Assembly: GCA_003223025.1 (NCBI GenBank)
Contig: QHXR01000024.1
Span: 62,001 to 126,000, forward strand
Length of the DNA: 64,000 bases
From: Acidobacteriota bacterium
Lineage (GTDB): Bacteria; Acidobacteriota; Blastocatellia; Pyrinomonadales; Pyrinomonadaceae
Direction of reading: 5' to 3'
In this document: piece after piece, positions 8,968 through 17,722 of the stretch
How positions within the stretch are numbered: position 1 is the first letter of the stretch
Layout: every line of letters starts with the position of its first letter
Notes under the pieces: model-generated
The model's database searches: none
What the model was told of the DNA's origin: nothing
What the model saw: the letters and a program-made list of their open reading frames with translations, nothing else
Program-made: the position numbers and the translations under genes

Positions 8968-9747
8968 TTATTTCGGCCGCTTCATCTTCAAAGCAGTCTT
9001 GATCGCATTCTCCGCAAGCGGCTTTATGAGCTCGTATCCTTTTGCATTCGGATGCAGACCGTCGTTTGCGATGTCGGGTTTTAGAAATCCTTTCTCATCG
9101 GCCATCACAGTGAAATAATCCAGGTACACCAACTTTTTCTCCGCGCAATATTTCTTGATCCATTCGTTGAGCGCCGCGATCTGGGCCGGTGGACGCTGCA
9201 CGCTGCGGATGATCGGTTCTCCCTTCGCGTTCTTGTTGTAGTCGCTGATCGGCATTATCGATGCGAACACGACATTGATCCCGTTCGCATGCGCGAGGTC
9301 GACCATCGATCGATAGTTGTTCTCGATTCCTTCGAGCGTGATAGGACCGGTGTTCCCCGAGATGTCATTCGTACCCGCGAGGATTACAACGACCTTCGGA
9401 TGAAGATCGATTACATCGGAGCGAAATCTAAGCAGCATCTGCGATGTCGTCTGCCCGCTGATCCCTCGATTGACATACGGTGCACCGGGAAAATACTGAT
9501 CGAGCTTCCAACCGTCGGTGATCGAGTCGCCCATAAAGACGACACGCTGCTCGTCCTTCGAGGGCGGCGCGAGTTTTGAATTCGCGTCCCGATAACGAGC
9601 GAAATTTGCGTAGTCGTTGTATCGCGCCTGCAGGCGGTCGGCTCTTTGCTTTTCAACCGTTAGCGGATCGGGTGTTGGCGTCGGCGTTTGCGCGATGGCA
9701 AACGTCGTGCTCAGGACGATCATTAGGATCAGGATGAAGTGATTCAT
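8968..9747 (-). CDS. Secreted SGNH/GDSL hydrolase (esterase)
   Basis: The 259-residue protein has a signal peptide (residues 1-20, FAIAQ) and then a short TPTPTPD linker. The four SGNH blocks are visible: GDSITDGW with Ser75, the Gly block (NRGISGQ), LAGTND near residue 126, and DGLHPNAKGY near the C-terminus with the Asp and His. It resembles the platelet-activating-factor acetylhydrolase-like GDSL lipases often found in polysaccharide loci, so it probably removes acetyl or other acyl groups from sugars in the periplasm. It is distinct from the CE12-like enzyme at 13343-14578. Confidence 0.9.
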   Translation of the reverse strand: MNHFILILMIVLSTTFAIAQTPTPTPDPLTVEKQRADRLQARYNDYANFARYRDANSKLAPPSKDEQRVVFMGDSITDGWKLDQYFPGAPYVNRGISGQTTSQMLLRFRSDVIDLHPKVVVILAGTNDISGNTGPITLEGIENNYRSMVDLAHANGINVVFASIMPISDYNKNAKGEPIIRSVQRPPAQIAALNEWIKKYCAEKKLVYLDYFTVMADEKGFLKPDIANDGLHPNAKGYELIKPLAENAIKTALKMKRPK

Positions 9748-9840
9748 AAATTGTTGTCTCCTTGATGCGCACGAGTGACTGGTGATGCCACTGTCGGCGG
9801 TTTCTCAGAAAAGGGGCGATGACACTTCTTTCATTCAAAA

Positions 9841-10045
9841 GCACCAAAGGTGCTTAGTAAGTTAGCCAGGGGCGAAGCTCTTAGCGAAGCCCCTGGGCGT
9901 CGATCATCAGGAATGTGAATTAGCCGCATCGCGGCGACGTAATTGACGGTTACTACGCCGCGTTGCGGCTCGGCTTGGTCTATTCATGGCCCAGGGGCTT
10001 CGCAAAGCTTCGCCCCTGGCTAACTTACTAAGCACCGTTGGTGCT
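9841..10045. repeat. Large nested inverted repeat ('gcaccaaaggtgcttagtaagttagcc' family)
   Basis: Outer arms of about 57 bases (9841-9897 and 9988-10045) are near-perfect reverse complements and contain small inner hairpins (gcaccaaaggtgc and gcgaagctcttagcgaagc). The loop holds cgcatcgcggcgacg and cgccgcgttgcggc words that pair again. This fills the 338-base gap 9748-10085; no gene is seen there. Confidence 0.88.
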
Positions 10046-10085
10046 CGAGGACTATGATGAAGTATGGAATATCTCGGTATACATT

Positions 10086-13046
10086 TTAACGTTTGCCGCC
10101 CGCAGTTTGATAAAACTCCGCCTCGACAATTCCAAGCTTCGTCGCTCCACCCCGATTCGCCGCCGAGTTCGGATCGGCGGCTCCCGTGATCTCGATGATA
10201 TTGCCAAGTGCGTCGCGATTTGTTGCCTCGCCGGTGAGCTCGATCCTGATCGACTTGCCGATCACCGGTGGGAACTTGATCGTCACGTATCCGAGCGAAC
10301 GCGATGTCGTTCCGGCATAAACGACTCTATCGTCGACGGTGATCTTGAGCGGATAGGTCTGCGTTCGCCAGCCGATGAGTTTCAGGACGACCTGGTCGAT
10401 CGTCTCGGGTTTTGCAAGCTCGTATTTGATCCACGCGTTCGCCGGTTTGCCGTCGCTCGACCAATCTGAAAGCTCGTTGTCGTCGACCGTGTTTCGTGCC
10501 GTGTCGGTATTCGATCCTGCGATTATGTTGATCGCATCAAGGGCACGGCGCGTCGTTCGGAACGATTCGCCGCGCGGTGTCGGACCGCGGCCGAGGAACA
10601 CCGGAAGTCCGTCGGAAAGGAACGCCGATGATAGTCCGTCTGTGCTGGCGAACGGTTTCGAATCGATGATCGCCATGCTCCCGCCTAATCCTTCGGAGTG
10701 CGCCGACAATTCTATTTTTCCGGCCTTTGTTGTCGAGCGGATCATCACGCGATTCACGCCGCCCTCGACGGGAAGACTCTTCGAAAGAATGTAGTTGTCC
10801 GGCCCCTGCGCGATTCCCCCACGCCATTCGGCCGGGCCGGTGAGCGTGAAGTTGATCATGTTGAGCGCGGTCGGACATCGATTGCCGTCTTTATCGACGA
10901 CCTCAACATCGAACATCGCGATGCCGGATCCGTTTGCGATCAATCCGTTTTCGCTGATGTGCGAATGTAGCCGCACGAGCACGGGTGGTCCGGCGGTTTT
11001 GATCGAATCGGTCGCCAGGATCTTTCCTTTTTCCGAATAGCCGACTGCCTTGATCTCACCCGGCAGAAATTCGATCTTCTTAAACGTAAAGAGAAACCGA
11101 CTGCTCCGCTCGCCAAAGCCCTGCGATTTTCCGTTGATAAAAAGTTCTACTTTGTCGGCGCTGGAAACGACATAGATGTTCTTTTCAATTCCAGTCTTGT
11201 AATTCCAGTGACCGATGATTTGAGTGCGCACTCGCTCGACATCGACCCAACCGTCCCACATCACTTGGTGCGCGAAGAATCCGTCCTTTGGAATTCGCAT
11301 CGCATCGACCTCGCCGCTGCGGCGATAATTCTCGGCTCCGCGATGATGCGTGTTCGAGTCGGAGAAAATGATATTGACGCCGCCCGAGCTGACACGCTTT
11401 CCAGTGCCGGGACGTGCTTCCCAGTAGTCGTACCAGCGAACGACATCTTCGATCGCGTGCGAATCCTGATTGCGGTTGTAGTCGTTGGCCGGGGCGTCGC
11501 GATAGAGCGGGCCGTCGCCGTCTTTGTGAAACGGCGGCGAGAATTCGTCCCAGTATTTTCGCAAGCCTTCGTCACGCGAATATTCCGTCGCCCACATGGG
11601 ATGATTCGCGCTCTTGTTTATGTAGAGCATCTCGCCGCCGTACTCGGCGACTTTGCTGTCGAGCATTTCACGCGATCCGATCGCACGACCGCCGTGCGGA
11701 TCGTATTTGTCGCGGATCGCCTTCATCTCCGCCATGTGCGGTTCGGAGATACTCTCGTTTCCGGATTCATAGAAGATGATGCTCGGGTTGTTGCGGTTAT
11801 AAATGATCGCGTCGCGCATTACTTCTTTGCGCTGTTCCCAACGTCGTCCCTCGACATCTTTCTCCGCATCGCCGGCAGGCATGGCCTGTAACAGGCCGAC
11901 GCGGTCGCATGATTCGACGTCCTGCTTCCATGGAGTAATGTGCATCCAGCGAACAAGATTTCCGTTCGACTCGACAATAAGACGATTGCTAAAATCCGAA
12001 AGCCAGGGCGGCACAGCATTGCCGAGTGCGGGCCATTCGTTCGATGTGCGCTGCGCGTAACCTTTCAGTTGCAGCGTACGATCGTTTAGCTTGAACATCC
12101 CGTTTGCGAATTCCGTTTTGCGGAATCCCGTCCGCGATGTCACGGAGTCGACCACTTTTCCATCCGTCTTCAGTCGCGTCGTGACCGTATAGAGATATCC
12201 GTAGCCCCAACTCCAAAAATTAAGTCCGCCGACATTTTTCGATGCCGAGATCGTCTTTGTTTCATTCGGGGCGAGAGTGTATTGTCCGCCGTCAAATTTC
12301 TTTACGGGTTTCCCGTTCAGATCCGTGATCTCTATCTCATAGTTGAATGTTCGCGGTGTTGTGTATTCATTTTTGATCTCAGTCTCAGCGGTGATGTTTG
12401 CGGATCGTTTAGCGACGTCGATATCGCTCGCGTGGATGTAAACGCCGGTCGTTTTCAAATTCGTGTAAAGCGGAAGCGTTTGGTACAAGCGGTCGGTGAT
12501 GTGAAGACGAACGTTCTTGTGAATGCCGCCGTAGTTCGCGTTGAAGTTTTTATCATTCCACTGAAAGGTCGAGCCGGTTGCTTTTTCTTTGTAGTCCCAC
12601 GAATTGTCAGTCCGAACCGCGATGACATTCTCGCCTTCAACAAGATCGTTCGTGATATCGAAACCAAACGCCGTGATGCCGTTCTCGTGACGACCGATAA
12701 ACTTGCCGTTCAGATAGAACTCGCCCGCGAATCTGATCCCTTCGAATTCGAGAAATACTTTTTTGTCACGGCTGCCGGCGGGAAGTCTGAAATGTTTTCG
12801 ATACCAAGCGATGCCGGTCGAGAGATCTTTTATATCTTTCCGAAACGCGTCGTCCTCATTCCATGGATGCGGAGTCGTGACGGACTTCCAGGAGCTGTCA
12901 TCGAACGACAACGTTTCTGCACTTATTGGATCACCGACCAATAATCTCCAATCCGCATTGAAGTTGTATGTTGTCCGCGCGATCGCGGGTATTGCAAGGA
13001 TCACGAGTATCAGCGCGAATAAGAAATGGTGTCGGAAGATATTCAT
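10086..13046 (-). CDS. GH2 family glycosidase (beta-galactosidase-like) with C-terminal beta-sandwich domains
   Basis: The 986-residue protein has a signal peptide (ends near IPAIA). It shows the GH2 order: sugar-binding jelly roll (about 25-200, with TGIAWYRKHF and NYGGIHKNVRLHI), immunoglobulin-like domain, and TIM barrel (about 330-620). The acid/base is the Glu of FYESGNES (about residue 430), and the likely nucleophile is in MWATEYSR (about 488). C-terminal domains follow, with an F5/8-type segment around 830-955 (TVDDNELSDWSSDGKPANAWIKYEL). The likely action is hydrolysis of beta-galactosidic (or similar) bonds of side chains. It is followed on the same strand by no gene until 9747; its upstream neighbours on the minus strand are also polysaccharide enzymes. 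Confidence 0.9.
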   Translation of the reverse strand: MNIFRHHFLFALILVILAIPAIARTTYNFNADWRLLVGDPISAETLSFDDSSWKSVTTPHPWNEDDAFRKDIKDLSTGIAWYRKHFRLPAGSRDKKVFLEFEGIRFAGEFYLNGKFIGRHENGITAFGFDITNDLVEGENVIAVRTDNSWDYKEKATGSTFQWNDKNFNANYGGIHKNVRLHITDRLYQTLPLYTNLKTTGVYIHASDIDVAKRSANITAETEIKNEYTTPRTFNYEIEITDLNGKPVKKFDGGQYTLAPNETKTISASKNVGGLNFWSWGYGYLYTVTTRLKTDGKVVDSVTSRTGFRKTEFANGMFKLNDRTLQLKGYAQRTSNEWPALGNAVPPWLSDFSNRLIVESNGNLVRWMHITPWKQDVESCDRVGLLQAMPAGDAEKDVEGRRWEQRKEVMRDAIIYNRNNPSIIFYESGNESISEPHMAEMKAIRDKYDPHGGRAIGSREMLDSKVAEYGGEMLYINKSANHPMWATEYSRDEGLRKYWDEFSPPFHKDGDGPLYRDAPANDYNRNQDSHAIEDVVRWYDYWEARPGTGKRVSSGGVNIIFSDSNTHHRGAENYRRSGEVDAMRIPKDGFFAHQVMWDGWVDVERVRTQIIGHWNYKTGIEKNIYVVSSADKVELFINGKSQGFGERSSRFLFTFKKIEFLPGEIKAVGYSEKGKILATDSIKTAGPPVLVRLHSHISENGLIANGSGIAMFDVEVVDKDGNRCPTALNMINFTLTGPAEWRGGIAQGPDNYILSKSLPVEGGVNRVMIRSTTKAGKIELSAHSEGLGGSMAIIDSKPFASTDGLSSAFLSDGLPVFLGRGPTPRGESFRTTRRALDAINIIAGSNTDTARNTVDDNELSDWSSDGKPANAWIKYELAKPETIDQVVLKLIGWRTQTYPLKITVDDRVVYAGTTSRSLGYVTIKFPPVIGKSIRIELTGEATNRDALGNIIEITGAADPNSAANRGGATKLGIVEAEFYQTAGGKR

Positions 13047-13075
13047 AATTCGTCTAGGCTTACGCGGTTCGTAAC

Positions 13076-13229
13076 AGACGGCGGATGCGACTGGAACGCG
13101 GGCTCCCCGCCTGCAACGCCGTGGCTTCCGCGGCGTCCAACCTCTCGGGTCTCAGGTCGCTAAGCGCTTTTTCGTGCTTCGCACTCATGCAGGCCGGGAC
13201 GCCTGCGTTCCAGTCGCATCCGCCATCCA
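13076..13229. repeat. Long inverted repeat, 'GGCGGATGCGACTGGA' family (copy 2)
   Basis: acggcggatgcgactggaac on the left pairs with gttccagtcgcatccgcc on the right, with inner pairs around cgccgtggcttccgcggcg. It has the same architecture as 8260-8421. The stretch 13047-13342 has no gene; 13268-13335 holds a further short 'ggctaaagcc...gcaatttaaaag' word related to the elements at 22913 and 48531. Confidence 0.85.
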
Positions 13230-13342
13230 CGAAGCACACAAACAACCACTAAACAAAACCACGACCAGAATTCGGCTAAAGCCTTCTTTGTTCTACCTCT
13301 TCCTCCGGCTGAAGCCAGAGCAATTTAAAAGAATTTGAAAAC

Positions 13343-14578
13343 CTAGCTCCCCAACGGTTTCAAATTTGTCACTGCCGGACTCGGCGGGATCGCGAACGAT
13401 CCAAAATGATCGGGATGCTTCGGATCGTATTTCGGCAGTCCGCCGATCAGGAATTGTGCCAGCGGCAAACTCTGATCGCGGATCGACTGCACGATCGCCT
13501 TCGCGAGCTGATACGCACCGTAATTGTTGTGATGCGTGCCGTCGCCTTCCTTGAATAGAACACCTGAGCCATCTTTTCCGAGAGCTTCATAAAGATCCTT
13601 GCTCATCTCCGTGAGATCGATCAGTGCGGCTTTTTCTTCGCGAGCGACCTGACGGACGGCTTCGGGATAATCGCCGTGCGAATTCTTTATCTTTCCGTCT
13701 GCGTCAAACGTGCGCCGATGCATCGGTGTAATGAGGATCGGAATCCCGCCTTTCTTTTTCACGGCGTCGACAAATTGTTTCAGACTCGCTTTGTAAGTCG
13801 TAAACGCTCCGACGCCCTCGCCTTTTTCTTTCTCGTCGTTATGCGCGTATTGGATCAGAAGATAGTCGCCGCGACGCATCAGACTCAGAACTTTGTCCAG
13901 ACGCTTCGCACCGAATGAGCTCTTTAACGATTCGCCCGACTCGGCGTGATTCGCGATCGCGACTTTGTCGCCAAAGAACCGGGTTATCATCTGTCCCCAA
14001 CTCGCGTAAGGTTCACCGGGTTGATCGCAGACAGTTGAATCACCGAGTAGGAAAACTGTCGGGACATTCACTTTTGTGATCTCCAACGAGTTGATTGTTG
14101 GACGTGCTCCGTTGAATTCAAGCGTGAGTTTTTCATCCCATGCCCATTGCTCGCTTGTGCGTTCGCGATCTTTCAACTTCACTTCACCGCCGGTCGAGAT
14201 CACCGGAGTGCGAACGTTCACAATGAAATCGCGCGTTACAAGCTCGCCCGGTTTTGTGTCGACCCGCTCGAGCATCAGTCGACGAAGCTCGGCTTTGACG
14301 ACTGTCGATGCGGAGCTCTGCCGGTCGCCGAATTTGAACGTCACCCGATAATTTCCTTCTCCTACGGCGACGGAGAAATAGAACGGTTTGTCAGAAGTGC
14401 AACTGCGTTCGGCGCATTTCACATTCGCACCTTGTTCGAATCCAAACCCGTTTTCTTTCGAGTAGACGTTGCTTGCAGACACGCCAGTCTTTTTCGCCGA
14501 ACCGAACTCAACCTTCCGGTCCTGCGATAACGCAACGCCGCCGAGTGCGAATATCAATATTGGTATGAGGATCTTCAT
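13343..14578 (-). CDS. CE12-like rhamnogalacturonan acetylesterase (SGNH hydrolase)
   Basis: The 411-residue protein has a signal peptide (ends ALSQ near residue 19). A roughly 150-residue beta-sandwich N-domain (FYFSVAVGEGNYRVTFKFGD) precedes the SGNH domain, which begins at VPTVFLLGDSTVCDQPGEP (catalytic Ser181). It shows the ANHAESGES Gly block, the YAHNDEK Asn block and EGDGTHHNNYGAYQLA with the Asp/His pair. This two-domain layout is typical of YxiM/RhgT-type rhamnogalacturonan acetylesterases. It would deacetylate galacturonic acid residues of rhamnogalacturonan I, matching the GH105 and GH106 genes. Confidence 0.9.
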   Translation of the reverse strand: MKILIPILIFALGGVALSQDRKVEFGSAKKTGVSASNVYSKENGFGFEQGANVKCAERSCTSDKPFYFSVAVGEGNYRVTFKFGDRQSSASTVVKAELRRLMLERVDTKPGELVTRDFIVNVRTPVISTGGEVKLKDRERTSEQWAWDEKLTLEFNGARPTINSLEITKVNVPTVFLLGDSTVCDQPGEPYASWGQMITRFFGDKVAIANHAESGESLKSSFGAKRLDKVLSLMRRGDYLLIQYAHNDEKEKGEGVGAFTTYKASLKQFVDAVKKKGGIPILITPMHRRTFDADGKIKNSHGDYPEAVRQVAREEKAALIDLTEMSKDLYEALGKDGSGVLFKEGDGTHHNNYGAYQLAKAIVQSIRDQSLPLAQFLIGGLPKYDPKHPDHFGSFAIPPSPAVTNLKPLGS

Positions 14579-14587
14579 GATTGCCTG

Positions 14588-14795
14588 ATGCTTTAGCCCG
14601 TGGTGTTATGAGTCAGCACTTCTTGGCTTTTAGCCAGATATGAATTGCCCCGGTGCTTTAGCCCGGGGGCGGATTTCTTTATTCCGGGCTTTAGCCAAAA
14701 AGCCAAGCGTTTCTTTGTTCGCTAACCCCGGGGTAAAGCACCGGGGCAATTCATGTTCGGCTAAAGCCAAATTGATCTTTCTCCTTAGCCCCGGG
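14588..14795. repeat. Nested inverted repeat of 'gctttagcccggg' words
   Basis: The words aattgccccggtgctttagcccggg and ccggggtaaagcaccggggcaatt form an extended palindrome, with extra ggctttagcc and ggctaaagcc copies around. It occupies the whole gap between the GH115 stop and the acetylesterase start, so both minus-strand genes flank it. Confidence 0.85.
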
Positions 14796-17432
14796 TCAAT
14801 CCATTTTTGGATAAAGTTTCAATCGGTCGAATCTAGTTTCGACTGGCCCGAAATAACTTTCCGGCATCGCCACCGAAGTAAGGACGATCTTGTCGAGGAC
14901 GACTCCGGTATCGACCGCGATGACGCGCAGTTTATGCCGACCGCTTGTGAGTCTTATTTTCATAGTACCGATCGTCGTTTCATCGAGAATGTTCTGCGCC
15001 CATTTTCGCGAAGAGACCTCAGTGTCGTTGTCGACGACAACCGTCTGCGACTCGCCGCCGTCGATCGAGAATGCGATTCGCAAACCATGTCCGGGTACGA
15101 GCGGTTGAGTTGGGATCAAATAGAATTGCGCTTCGAAGTCAGCCGCTCTCTCGATGTGGACTTCATACTCGAGCATTGGTGCCGACTTCGGATCGAAGGT
15201 GCGAGCACGCGCGGGAAAAACCGAGACCGAATCACCAGTCTTACCGAGACCTTTTATGACGTGCCACGAAAAGCCTTCTGTCGCGTTCGATCTAAAAAAA
15301 TGCTCGGCCTCGATCGAGACGACTCCGCTTAATTCGTTCGGGCCGGATGTTTGCGGTGACAGTCCGGCGAAAGTTTCCGTAGTACTCGCTGCGGTAGCAA
15401 AGTCCGATTCCGAAATTCGCGGTGGTGTGCTTCGCATGCTTGGCCACTGCCCCGGATTCATCTCCGGCGACAACATGCTGTACCATTTTCCGCCAGCTAA
15501 TTTTTCATTGAAGTATTTTGTCTCTCGCGTTATCGCAACGTCTGCGGCTAGAGAACGCATTGCCCAATCACGGGCTGTATTGAACGATTTGGAGCGATAT
15601 TCCTTCGCCGTCTCGAACGCGAAGAACCGTTCGTTTGCCAGGTAAGCACCGCGCACCGGATAGACAACGAGCTCGTAAAACGCATCCTTTTTTTCCGGCG
15701 GAATTGTATCGTAAATCTTATCCGCATGTTTCCGAAGCCGTGCGTATGCATTGAGGCGGTCGGTTCTTTCGGAAGTAGAGAGGCTGCTGGGACGCGGCGT
15801 CTCACCAGGCAGATACCATTGCAAATGTTCGGGCTTGCGCTGAAAGCCAAGTCGATAATATTCGTCCATTATCGCCGCGATCTCGACCGACTTTTCCTTT
15901 CCGAATTCGCGCTCTGTCCACCGTCGTAAAAAGTCATGCTGAGTTTCAATCGTCCAACGATCCGCGTCGTATGCCATCTGCAGAAAAAACTCCATCCCGA
16001 TCTCGGCGGGTTTGATGTCACCGACGTTCACGATCCAAAGTTTTCGCATTCCGTTCTCATACGCTTTGTTCATCTCCTGCCAGATCTGCGCCGGCGGCGT
16101 TGAGTTCAGCCACAGATAAGAGAGGGGACGACCGAGATACGAAATGTGATAGTAGACCCCGAAACCGCCGTTGCGTTTCTGTTCTTGTTCGGACGGAAAC
16201 GCCCGAATGTAGCCGAAGTTGTCATCGGGGAAAACGACCGTCACGTCATCGGGGACCTTTAGTCCTGCGCGATAGTCGGCGAGAACTTCTTTGTATGGAC
16301 AGAAAATCTGCGGAACAGTTTCGGCGTCAGCGTCGACGTGTTTCGCGATCAAACCGCGTTGGACCGAAAAGATCTTCTCGAGGAGCGGAATCCGTTCGGA
16401 CTGCGACTTTGTCCCCATGATCGGACTGTCATGGATCCCTCGCATGCCGAGCGTGTATATGTTTTCGAATTTTCCATTTTCGCGAACGCGGTCTTCCCAG
16501 TACGCGGTAACGCCATCGGGATTCGTGACGAAGTTGTACGCGTTCTTGTCCGCCTTCCATTCGCCGACATTATTGCGAAGCATGGGCTCGGCATGCGATG
16601 AGCCCATGACGATCGCATAATCGTCAGCGACCTGGCGATTTGCGGGGATCGAATTGAACGGCTTCGTCACTTCATGCATCGCCGGCCAGAGAGTGTTGGC
16701 CTTCAATCGCAAGAGAAGCTCAAAAACTTTGGCGTAAGTCTTCGGACCGATGCCGCCGGTCTCAGGCTCAAAAGTTTTCGCTGCCCACGGTTGCAGACCC
16801 CAGTCTTCGTCATTGATGAATATGCCGCGATACTTTACCGATGGTTCGTGGCTGACGATAGTGCCGCGGGAGATGACGAGATTCGCTTTGTGTTCCGGCG
16901 TTGCATCAGCCCACCAATGCCACGGCGATACACCTATCATCTGCGAGACTTCATACACGCCGAATGCAGTTCCGCGGCGATCGCTGCCGACAATAACGAG
17001 CGCCGATTTAATATTCGGCAGCGGTCGTTCGACGGTTGCGATGATGTAGCTTTCCCACTTTCCTCGGATGTCTGATACGTCCAGTTTTTTGACGAGTGTG
17101 TCGATCAGCGAGCTTTTACCGAGCGTACCGATGATCACGGCGTGTTCAATGTGCTCTTTTGCTTCTGTGAGGACTACGGGTTTTTTGGCGGTTACTTTCT
17201 CGACGTCGGAAGCAAGATCCATCGCGGTGATTTGCGCGACTTTGAAATCATCGGTCGAGACGATAATCGTCGCGGCTTTGCCACCGGCGACAAGTGGGAA
17301 ATCGCCCGTGCGGAATTGGGATTTTACGGACAGTTGTTGAGAGACGACGGCAATCGCAAACGACAAAATGGAAAGCAGAGCGCACGACAACATGCTAAGC
17401 GTCTTGAATGAATTCTGCGTGTTGCGATTCAT
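14796..17432 (-). CDS. GH115 family alpha-glucuronidase
   Basis: Starting at the ATG at 17432 (AAGG just upstream) the protein has 878 residues; an earlier ATG at 17504 lies inside a repeat element and is unlikely. A signal peptide (SMLSCALLSILSFAIAVVSQQ) is followed by the GH115 layout: N-terminal domain with VIVGSDRRGTAFGVYEVSQMIGVSPWHWW, the TIM-barrel region with YRGIFINDEDWGLQPWA and NTLWPAMHE, and TLGMRGIHDSPI. A C-terminal beta-sandwich follows. GH115 enzymes release 1,2-linked (4-O-methyl-)glucuronic acid from xylan side chains or act on arabinogalactan glucuronic acid. Its presence suggests a substrate with internal or terminal glucuronic acid. Confidence 0.92.
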   Translation of the reverse strand: MNRNTQNSFKTLSMLSCALLSILSFAIAVVSQQLSVKSQFRTGDFPLVAGGKAATIIVSTDDFKVAQITAMDLASDVEKVTAKKPVVLTEAKEHIEHAVIIGTLGKSSLIDTLVKKLDVSDIRGKWESYIIATVERPLPNIKSALVIVGSDRRGTAFGVYEVSQMIGVSPWHWWADATPEHKANLVISRGTIVSHEPSVKYRGIFINDEDWGLQPWAAKTFEPETGGIGPKTYAKVFELLLRLKANTLWPAMHEVTKPFNSIPANRQVADDYAIVMGSSHAEPMLRNNVGEWKADKNAYNFVTNPDGVTAYWEDRVRENGKFENIYTLGMRGIHDSPIMGTKSQSERIPLLEKIFSVQRGLIAKHVDADAETVPQIFCPYKEVLADYRAGLKVPDDVTVVFPDDNFGYIRAFPSEQEQKRNGGFGVYYHISYLGRPLSYLWLNSTPPAQIWQEMNKAYENGMRKLWIVNVGDIKPAEIGMEFFLQMAYDADRWTIETQHDFLRRWTEREFGKEKSVEIAAIMDEYYRLGFQRKPEHLQWYLPGETPRPSSLSTSERTDRLNAYARLRKHADKIYDTIPPEKKDAFYELVVYPVRGAYLANERFFAFETAKEYRSKSFNTARDWAMRSLAADVAITRETKYFNEKLAGGKWYSMLSPEMNPGQWPSMRSTPPRISESDFATAASTTETFAGLSPQTSGPNELSGVVSIEAEHFFRSNATEGFSWHVIKGLGKTGDSVSVFPARARTFDPKSAPMLEYEVHIERAADFEAQFYLIPTQPLVPGHGLRIAFSIDGGESQTVVVDNDTEVSSRKWAQNILDETTIGTMKIRLTSGRHKLRVIAVDTGVVLDKIVLTSVAMPESYFGPVETRFDRLKLYPKMD

Positions 17433-17484
17433 TACCTTGTTAGGGTCGACGATGGGACCTGTCGAAACTCCGCAGTCCTCGGCC

Positions 17485-17660
17485 GCGTTAGCGGACCTGT
17501 GCATTTAGCCGTGGCCCTTCAGGCCACGGTAACGTCGCCAAACATTTCGTCGCGTAGCGACGGCTGAATTCAAGCGTCGCTCACGCGACGCGACCATCCA
17601 CCGAAACTTCCGTGGCCTGAAGGGCCACGGCTAAATGCATGCAATCGCTACGCGATGCAG
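17485..17660. repeat. Nested inverted repeat, 'gcatttagccgtggcc' family (copy 1)
   Basis: gcatttagccgtggcccttcaggccacgg on the left is matched by ccgtggcctgaagggccacggctaaatgcatgc on the right. Inner cgtcgcgtagcgacg and cgtcgctcacgcgacg hairpins lie between. Other copies lie at 35460-35630 and 58262-58443. Confidence 0.9.
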
Positions 17661-17722
17661 AAGGAGCCGAACGCCGGTGAAATCCATATACGATGCTAAG
17701 ACGTTGTGCGACCCGTATCGCT

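Noticed and set aside
14588-14795. Repeats in gaps as a CRISPR array
   Set aside because: The units are inverted, not direct repeats with equal spacers, and no cas gene is near.
17433-17504. Upstream ATG adding 24 residues to the GH115 protein
   Set aside because: That start lies in a repeat element, has no ribosome site, and would put hydrophilic residues before an otherwise normal signal peptide.
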